Assembly (NCBI GenBank): GCA_026398545.1
Contig: JAPLSR010000333.1
Coordinates: 1 to 10,631 of the forward strand
Reading direction: 5' to 3'
DNA: 10,631 nt
Origin: Candidatus Sumerlaeota bacterium
GTDB taxonomy: Bacteria > Sumerlaeota > Sumerlaeia > MWCT01
This document shows positions 6,355-10,631 of the stretch, piece after piece. Made by a program: the position numbers and the translations under genes. Numbering within the stretch: position 1 is the first letter of the stretch; every line of letters begins with the position of its first letter. The notes under the pieces were generated by a model. The model worked only from the letters and a program-made list of their open reading frames with translations, was not told the DNA's origin and ran no database searches.

Positions 6355-7449
6355 GCCTGCGATGATGCCGGAACGGTCGGTGCTGGCAACTGCACCCTTG
6401 CATAAGCGTCGGAAGCCCGCAATATCGTCAGCAAACTGCTCGCCCATCTCCATGGTTATCCTGCCCGCCTTCACCAACTGCGACAATGACTGGTCAAAGG
6501 ATTGCATTTCATCCAGACCGTTTTTGATGACCTGCTCTATATCGGCAATGCGGTTTTCCCTTATGAGATTGCGCACAACGTCATTCACAATCATAACCTC
6601 CACACATGGGACGCGTGATTTTCCATCACTCATGGGGACGAGACGCTGTGAGATGACCCCTCGCAGGGCTGTCGCCAGCTCATTCCTGAGGGACTCCTGC
6701 TCCACAGGACTGAAATATTTCACAATGCGTGAGATGGTGTGAACAGCGCTGATGGTGTGCAGGGTGCTGATGACAAGGTGACCGGTCATGGCGGCACGGA
6801 TGGCAATCTCTATCGTCTCACGGTCGCGCATCTCACCAATCATAATGACATCGGGGTCCTGGCGGAGGGCGTGGCGCAATGCCTCTTCAAAGGAGGTGGC
6901 ATCCAGCCCGATTTCCCTCTGCTCCAAAAGACTCATCCTGTCCTTGAAGACAAATTCAATCGGGTCTTCGATGGTGATGATATGCTCCGCCCGTATGGCA
7001 TTAATGACATCGATGAAGGCTGCCATGGTGGTGGATTTCCCCGTGCCTGTGGGACCTGTGATGAGAACCATGCCTCGCTTGAGTTTGGCGAGATTATTCA
7101 TGACTTGCGGGAGCCCGAGTTTTTCAAAGCTCAAGTCTTCATATTGCAGTCGGCGCAAGGCGATGGAAAGGACGCCTTTCTGGTAAAAGGCGTTGGTGCG
7201 GAATCTGGTGGCGGGGTCAATACTGAATGCAAAATCCACCGAGCCATCGCGTGTGAGAGTGTCCTTCAATTTTTCGGGAAGAATCTTCGCAATGATGGCT
7301 GAGACCTCTTCCTTTGTTATTGCGGGATGGTTGATGGGTGTCAGTTTCCCATTGATGCGGTAAATGGGGCAGCAGCCCGATTTGATATGAAGGTCTGAGG
7401 CATTCACCGTCTTCATATTGCTTAATAACTGTCCAAAATTAACCGCCAT
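6349..7449 (-). CDS. pilT: Type IV pilus retraction ATPase PilT
   Basis: A 366-residue GspE/PilT-type hexameric ATPase that powers pilus retraction at the cytoplasmic face of the inner membrane. Visible are the N-terminal 'ASDLHIKSG' (17-25), Walker A 'GPTGTGKST' (132-140), the Asp box 'IEDPIEF' (160-166), Walker B 'DPDVIMIGEMRD' (198-209), the His box 'TGHLVISTLHT' (222-232) and 'VRNLIRE' (292-298), the AIRNLIRE-type motif of PilT. The ATG at 7449 is chosen because AGGAG lies six bases upstream and the N-terminus then matches PilT length; the frame is also open to a TTG at 7470. It follows coaBC by 60 bp on the same strand. No pilB, pilC or pilin gene is in the window. PilU is the main alternative, but the C-terminal motif favours PilT. 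Confidence 0.93.
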   Translation of the reverse strand: MAVNFGQLLSNMKTVNASDLHIKSGCCPIYRINGKLTPINHPAITKEEVSAIIAKILPEKLKDTLTRDGSVDFAFSIDPATRFRTNAFYQKGVLSIALRRLQYEDLSFEKLGLPQVMNNLAKLKRGMVLITGPTGTGKSTTMAAFIDVINAIRAEHIITIEDPIEFVFKDRMSLLEQREIGLDATSFEEALRHALRQDPDVIMIGEMRDRETIEIAIRAAMTGHLVISTLHTISAVHTISRIVKYFSPVEQESLRNELATALRGVISQRLVPMSDGKSRVPCVEVMIVNDVVRNLIRENRIADIEQVIKNGLDEMQSFDQSLSQLVKAGRITMEMGEQFADDIAGFRRLCKGAVASTDRSGIIAGF

Positions 7450-7455
7450 GTTTTT

Positions 7456-7460
7456 CTCCT
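7456..7460 (-). promoter_or_regulatory. Ribosome-binding site fixing the pilT start
   Basis: AGGAG on the minus strand, six bases before the ATG at 7449. It lies downstream of the alternative TTG at 7470 and so supports the shorter 366-residue protein. Confidence 0.7.
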
Positions 7461-7509
7461 GAGGTAGCAATTGATATGGGGCAATCTCTCCTGTGCCCTT
7501 GATGATATT

Positions 7510-8718
7510 CTACATTTTCTTTTTATTCATCACCTCCGCCACTTTGTCAAGGATGCGACTGGCGAGGAATTTCTTGGGTGCGGGACCCATTTTCTCCGGT
7601 TTTCCGCCCGGCGACAGAAGCACAACAGCGTTAAGCTCCGCACCCATGCCGATGCCCTCTGACGAGACATCATTGGCAACGATAAGGTCAAAATGTTTCT
7701 CCTTCATTTTCTTCCTTGCCGATTGTTCAATGTTATGCGTCTCAGCGGAAAATCCCACGAGCACCTGGTCGGGACGCGCTTTTCTGCCGATGTCGCGTGC
7801 AATATCCGGATTTGGCGCCAGCCGCAATGTCATTTTTTCCGGTGTCTTTTTCATCTTCTTTTCCGACGGCTTTTCAGGACGATAATCACTGACGGCGGCG
7901 GCGAATATGAAGATGTCGGGCTTTTCAGCGCGCGCCAGCGCCTCCCTGTGCATCTCAAGAGCAGTGCGGACGCGGATGGTTGTCACGCCCGGTGGGTCGG
8001 GAAGTAAGGTTGGGCCGCTGACGAGGGTCACTTCTGCCCCGCGTCTCACCGCCTCCTCCGCGATGGCATACCCCATTTTCCCGGATGAGCGATTGGAAAT
8101 GAATCTCACCGGGTCGATTGCCTCCTGTGTGGGACCTGCAGTCACAAGGACACATCTCCCTTTGAGACTCAGTTCCTGCGCAAAAAAATCCATCACTGCC
8201 TCAAGGATGTGTTCCGGTTCCGCCATGCGTCCGATTCCCACGTCGCCTGAGGCGAGTTCGCCGGTCTCCGGTCCAACAAAACGCACACCCCTCTTCTGCA
8301 GGATTGCGATATTATCCTGCGTGGCGGGATGTAGCCACATCTCCGTGTGCATGGCGGGCGCAACAAAGGTTGTGTGCGGAAAGGCAGGATAAAGAGTTGT
8401 CGGCGCATCATCGGCGATTCCAGCCGCCATCTTTGCGAGGATGTTCGACGTTGCAGGCGCCACGACAAAGACATCACCCCACTTCGCCATCGCCACATGT
8501 TCCACCTCCCAGGGCGCCCGGCAATTGAATATATCGCAATAGACAGGGTTACCCGTCACAGCCTCAAACTGTAACGGCTGGACAAGATTGGCGGCGTTCT
8601 TTGTCATGATGACCCTGACTTCCGCACCTGCCTTCTGGAACAGCCGCGCCAGCTCCACCGCCTTATAACATGCCACACTGCTTGATACACCGAGGAGTAT
8701 ATGTTTTCCTTCCAGCAT
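7510..8718 (-). CDS. coaBC: Bifunctional phosphopantothenoylcysteine decarboxylase/phosphopantothenate-cysteine ligase CoaBC
   Basis: A 402-residue fusion, the normal CoaBC (Dfp) length. It makes 4'-phosphopantetheine for coenzyme A from phosphopantothenate and cysteine. The flavin-dependent CoaC half (about 1-185) shows 'GVSSSVACYKA' (10-20), the active-site His74 in 'EHVAMAKWGD', and 'VAPATSNILAKMAAGIADD' (86-104). The CoaB half (about 188-395) shows 'TAGPTQEAIDPVRFISNRSSGKMG' (193-216), 'AAAVSDYRP' (273-281) and the lysine cluster 'KMKK' (288-291). Two CoaC residues differ from the E. coli pattern: PAMN is 'PAMH' (His124 for Asn125) and the ACGD clamp is 'ASGD' (Ser157 for Cys158). From memory, actinobacterial CoaBC also has PAMHTEMW, so this is probably an active variant. 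The ATG at 8718 has AAAGGGG seven bases upstream. It follows gmk by 48 bp; rpoZ, often found between the two, is absent. Confidence 0.96.
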   Translation of the reverse strand: MLEGKHILLGVSSSVACYKAVELARLFQKAGAEVRVIMTKNAANLVQPLQFEAVTGNPVYCDIFNCRAPWEVEHVAMAKWGDVFVVAPATSNILAKMAAGIADDAPTTLYPAFPHTTFVAPAMHTEMWLHPATQDNIAILQKRGVRFVGPETGELASGDVGIGRMAEPEHILEAVMDFFAQELSLKGRCVLVTAGPTQEAIDPVRFISNRSSGKMGYAIAEEAVRRGAEVTLVSGPTLLPDPPGVTTIRVRTALEMHREALARAEKPDIFIFAAAVSDYRPEKPSEKKMKKTPEKMTLRLAPNPDIARDIGRKARPDQVLVGFSAETHNIEQSARKKMKEKHFDLIVANDVSSEGIGMGAELNAVVLLSPGGKPEKMGPAPKKFLASRILDKVAEVMNKKKM

Positions 8719-8766
8719 GGATACGCCCCTTTCACGGAGGATTAAAATTTTGCTGAAGCGTGCATA

Positions 8767-9414
8767 TTATGTTGCCCCACTGTCCGCTCCTCCGGTTCCA
8801 GACTTTTCTTCCCCTGTTGACAGTTCAAGCCTCGATGCCCGATGCCGTTCCGCCTTTATAATCTCACGGACATCCTCAATAGTCTCATTTAGATTGTCGT
8901 TGATGAGGACATAATCATACTGCATGGCGTGGCGCATTTCCTCATGGACGTTACTCAGGCGTATGCGGATGACATCCTCAGTATCGGTTCCGCGGGCGCG
9001 CAGACGTTTTTCCAGGACATCAAGGGCTGGCGGCAAAAGGAATACCAGTACGGCATCCGGCGATTGCCGCTTGATATTCAGCCCGCCCTGAAAATCGAGG
9101 TCCATGATGACATCCCTGCCCCGGCTGAGTTTTTCCATGATGATATCGCGCCGTGTCCCATAAAGGTGGTCATACACCACCGCCCATTCATAAAAACGCC
9201 CCTCATCAATCCATTTGCGGAACTGCGCCTCAGAGACAAAGTGATATGCCACGCCATCCTTCTCGCCCGGGCGCGGGGGACGGCTCGTCACAGAGACGGA
9301 GTATTCCATCAGCGGGTCAGTTTTGAGGAGCGCCTCAATAACCGATGATTTCCCGCCGCCCGAAGGGGAAGAAACCACAATCAGCATCCCTTTACGCACA
9401 AGCCTTATAGACAC
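8767..9414 (-). CDS. gmk: Guanylate kinase Gmk
   Basis: A 215-residue guanylate kinase, converting GMP and ATP to GDP and ADP in the cytoplasm. The P-loop is 'SSPSGGGKSS' (15-24). The GMP-binding part is 'SRPPRPGEKDGVAYHF' (44-59), with Ser44, Arg45, Arg48, Glu51 and Tyr57, followed by 'YGTRRD' (85-90) and 'DLDFQGG' (105-111). The lid 'RLRARGTDTEDVI' (137-149) is normal. The last 15 or so residues are a low-complexity Gly/Ser/Thr/Glu tail. The start is a GTG at 9414 with GAGG eleven bases upstream. A GTG at 9399 would match the E. coli length but has AAGG only three bases away; the ATG at 9387 would cut close to the first strand. It heads the gmk-coaBC-pilT set and has a good promoter candidate just upstream. 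Confidence 0.96.
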   Translation of the reverse strand: MSIRLVRKGMLIVVSSPSGGGKSSVIEALLKTDPLMEYSVSVTSRPPRPGEKDGVAYHFVSEAQFRKWIDEGRFYEWAVVYDHLYGTRRDIIMEKLSRGRDVIMDLDFQGGLNIKRQSPDAVLVFLLPPALDVLEKRLRARGTDTEDVIRIRLSNVHEEMRHAMQYDYVLINDNLNETIEDVREIIKAERHRASRLELSTGEEKSGTGGADSGAT

Positions 9415-9457
9415 GAATCTTTAAACCTCGCATGTATTATTGGATATCAGATAGAAA

Positions 9458-9487
9458 TTTCTAACCGCCCGAATGAAACCATGTCAA
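9458..9487 (-). promoter_or_regulatory. Candidate promoter for gmk-coaBC-pilT, with overlapping palindrome
   Basis: On the minus strand a perfect TTGACA (9487-9482) and TAGAAA (9463-9458) are 18 bp apart, with a start point near 9451 and a leader of about 37 bases to the gmk GTG. The -10 overlaps a perfect 12-bp palindrome, TAGAAATTTCTA (9452-9463), which could be an operator. The rest of the 222-bp divergent gap is AT-rich, holds the TRL promoter candidate, and shows no gene. Confidence 0.5.
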
Positions 9488-9582
9488 TGGCGAATCAGCA
9501 GATGATTGACAGATAATGATCCAAATCCCAAAATGTGAAAGTCCGAAAAAGTCTAAAAAAATGTAAAAAAAACATTGTATTA

Positions 9583-9611
9583 TTGCACTATTTCCTATAG
9601 GAATTTATTTA
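9583..9611 (+). promoter_or_regulatory. Candidate promoter for the TRL lipoprotein, with palindromic spacer
   Basis: TTGCAC (9583-9588) and TATTTA (9606-9611) are 17 bp apart. The spacer contains a perfect 12-bp palindrome, TTCCTATAGGAA (9592-9603), positioned where a repressor or activator could act. A-rich tracts at about 9545-9572 lie just upstream and could act as an UP element. The two hexamers are only moderate matches. Confidence 0.4.
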
Positions 9612-9636
9612 AATTTCACTAAGGGAGGGTAATAAA

Positions 9637-9966
9637 ATGAGAATTGCGTTGTTGGGCTTAATACTTTTGGGTGTTTTGTTGCTGGCAGGTTGCGCCGGGT
9701 ATAGTACGCCGGTTATCCCGCCTTTCGGCTTAATTTACGCCGATTACAAGGCGCCGATGAGTCATGAAGTTAATGGAGCAAAAGTGGGAAGCAAAACCGG
9801 TATTGCGGAATCAAAAAGCATTCTGGGACTAATTGCTTGGGGCGATTGCAGCATCAACACGGCTGCCAAAAGTGGGAATATCCAGACGATTAACCATGCC
9901 GACTATGAATATATGAACGTCCTGTGTGTTTACCAGAGTTTTAAAACGACGGTTTATGGGGAATAG
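9637..9966 (+). CDS. TRL-family small lipoprotein
   Basis: A 109-residue predicted lipoprotein. The signal peptide is 'MRIALLGLILLGVLLLAG' with lipobox L-A-G-C, so Cys19 is the lipidated residue. The mature part matches the TRL-like family pattern: 'GLIYADYKAP' (31-40), 'GSKTGIAESKSILGLIAWGD' (51-70), then 'SINTAAKSGNIQTINHADYEY' (72-92) and a final 'VYQSFKTTVYGE'. TRL proteins ('tRNA-associated locus') are small envelope lipoproteins of unknown biochemical role; the identification is from memory of the family pattern. The ribosome-binding site GGGAGG, eight bases upstream, is the strongest in the window and suggests high expression. It is monocistronic and convergent with the radical SAM gene 25 bp away. 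No tRNA gene is visible nearby. Confidence 0.8.
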   Translation: MRIALLGLILLGVLLLAGCAGYSTPVIPPFGLIYADYKAPMSHEVNGAKVGSKTGIAESKSILGLIAWGDCSINTAAKSGNIQTINHADYEYMNVLCVYQSFKTTVYGE

Positions 9967-9991
9967 GTTTACAGGGGGATACCGGGGGGAA

Positions 9992-10631
9992 TTATTTCTC
10001 GCCCGCCGACCATAAATCTATCAATTGGCTTATACCATATCGGGCATAATTCCACAGGGTTCTCGGAGAGCGAATCTGCATCAGGGTGCGCAAGATATAC
10101 GCCGGGCGCAGGTAGAATCGGCGCAGGAAGCGGCGACGCCAGAGAGCCAATTCCTCGTGTGTGAGATATTTCGTCGGCATGGCGGGGGCATCGTAAGCCG
10201 CCGTCGGGATTTCGCCCTCCTTTAACAACCCACCCTTCACCGCCATCTCATAAAGCGGCGTCCCCGGAAATGGATACACGTAAAATATCTCAATGAAATC
10301 AGGGGCGAGTTTTTTTGCGAACTCAAGGTTAGTTTCAAAGACGCTCTCCGAGTCCCACGGCAGACCGAAGAGAAAATATATGCTGGATTTGATTCCCGCC
10401 TGCCGCGTGAGACGCAGGGCGTTCACCGCATCCTCCCTCTTCACCTGTTTATTCATCAGGTCAAGCGTCTCCTGGTCTGCGCTCTCCACTCCATAAGCAA
10501 TGAGCCAGCATCCCGCGCGCCGCATGACGCTGAGCATCCCGGCGTCAATGGTATCCACGCGGCTGTTGCATACCCACGAGACATGCAACCTCCTCGCAAT
10601 AATTTTTTCGCAGAGTCCAATGACCCACCTT
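9992..10631 (-). CDS. Radical SAM protein, C-terminal part (B12-binding type likely)
   Basis: The last 212 residues of a larger protein; the frame is open to the right edge, so the start lies outside. The visible part is the second half of a radical SAM TIM barrel and its tail: 'NSRVDTIDAGML' and 'YGVESADQETLDLMNK', typical of the Elp3/NifB fold barrel, then 'GIKSSIYFLFGLP', 'FIEIFYVYPFPGTPLYEMA' and a basic C-terminal stretch. This pattern is common in radical SAM proteins with an N-terminal cobalamin-binding domain, which often methylate or otherwise modify lipids, tetrapyrroles or natural products. The CxxxCxxC cluster motif and any B12 domain would lie upstream and cannot be seen. The substrate is unknown. 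A TTG at 10588 is in frame, but similarity to the family continues through it ('WVIGLCEKIIARR'), so it is not the start. Confidence 0.85.
   Translation of the reverse strand, partial: RWVIGLCEKIIARRLHVSWVCNSRVDTIDAGMLSVMRRAGCWLIAYGVESADQETLDLMNKQVKREDAVNALRLTRQAGIKSSIYFLFGLPWDSESVFETNLEFAKKLAPDFIEIFYVYPFPGTPLYEMAVKGGLLKEGEIPTAAYDAPAMPTKYLTHEELALWRRRFLRRFYLRPAYILRTLMQIRSPRTLWNYARYGISQLIDLWSAGEK

Noticed and set aside
6739..7302. Long plus-strand open frame opposite pilT (187 codons)
   Set aside because: It is antisense to a conserved ATPase, shows no recognisable motif and lacks a ribosome-binding site; it reflects codon bias of pilT.
7907..8392. Long plus-strand open frame opposite coaBC (161 codons)
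   Set aside because: Antisense to a conserved enzyme, with biased composition and no domain.
9637..9966. tRNA gene near the TRL protein, as the family name suggests
   Set aside because: No cloverleaf-like sequence with a T-loop motif was seen in the flanking regions.

Overview
The window looks like chromosomal DNA of a diderm (Gram-negative type) bacterium. It carries lipid A genes (lpxC, fabZ, the start of lpxI), two predicted lipoproteins with clear lipoboxes, and a PilT-type retraction ATPase. The phylum cannot be read from the sequence. The gene mix, the GC-leaning codon use and the intergenic tandem short repeats (variants of ATCCTGTCT and CACAAAGA) would fit an uncultured or environmental lineage, but that is only a hunch. 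Most genes are intact housekeeping or envelope genes. I see no CRISPR array, transposase, tRNA, rRNA or phage module.

Layout. (1) Positions 1-1695, minus strand: lpxC, fabZ and the 5' part of lpxI, an apparent lipid A operon with no lpxA between fabZ and lpxI. (2) Positions 1696-1991: a divergent intergenic region with promoter-like elements for both sides and a nested inverted repeat. (3) Positions 1992-3403, plus strand: a metallo-beta-lactamase-fold hydrolase followed by a divergent NadD-type adenylyltransferase. (4) Positions 3537-5489, plus strand: a 650-residue predicted lipoprotein with four carboxypeptidase-regulatory-like beta domains and two Ig-like (Big_5-like) domains. (5) Positions 5549-6193, plus strand: a more AT-rich SAM-dependent methyltransferase, with short CGCAAAGGCA-type sequences on both sides. 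(6) Positions 6349-9414, minus strand: gmk, coaBC and pilT, closely spaced and probably one operon. (7) Positions 9637-9966, plus strand: a small TRL-family lipoprotein. (8) Positions 9992-10631, minus strand: the C-terminal part of a radical SAM protein that runs off the right edge.

How the genes work together. LpxC performs the committed deacetylation of lipid A synthesis, LpxI later cleaves UDP-diacylglucosamine, and FabZ supplies elongating acyl chains, so the first operon builds the outer membrane. Gmk (GMP to GDP), CoaBC (coenzyme A) and NadD (NAD) are core nucleotide and cofactor enzymes. PilT sits apart from any other pilus gene in view.

I did not find a convincing new biological system. 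The items most worth a second look are the multidomain surface lipoprotein, the CoaBC active-site variant (Asn to His and Cys to Ser), the divergent NadD subgroup, the AT-rich methyltransferase between related short repeats, and the intergenic repeats.
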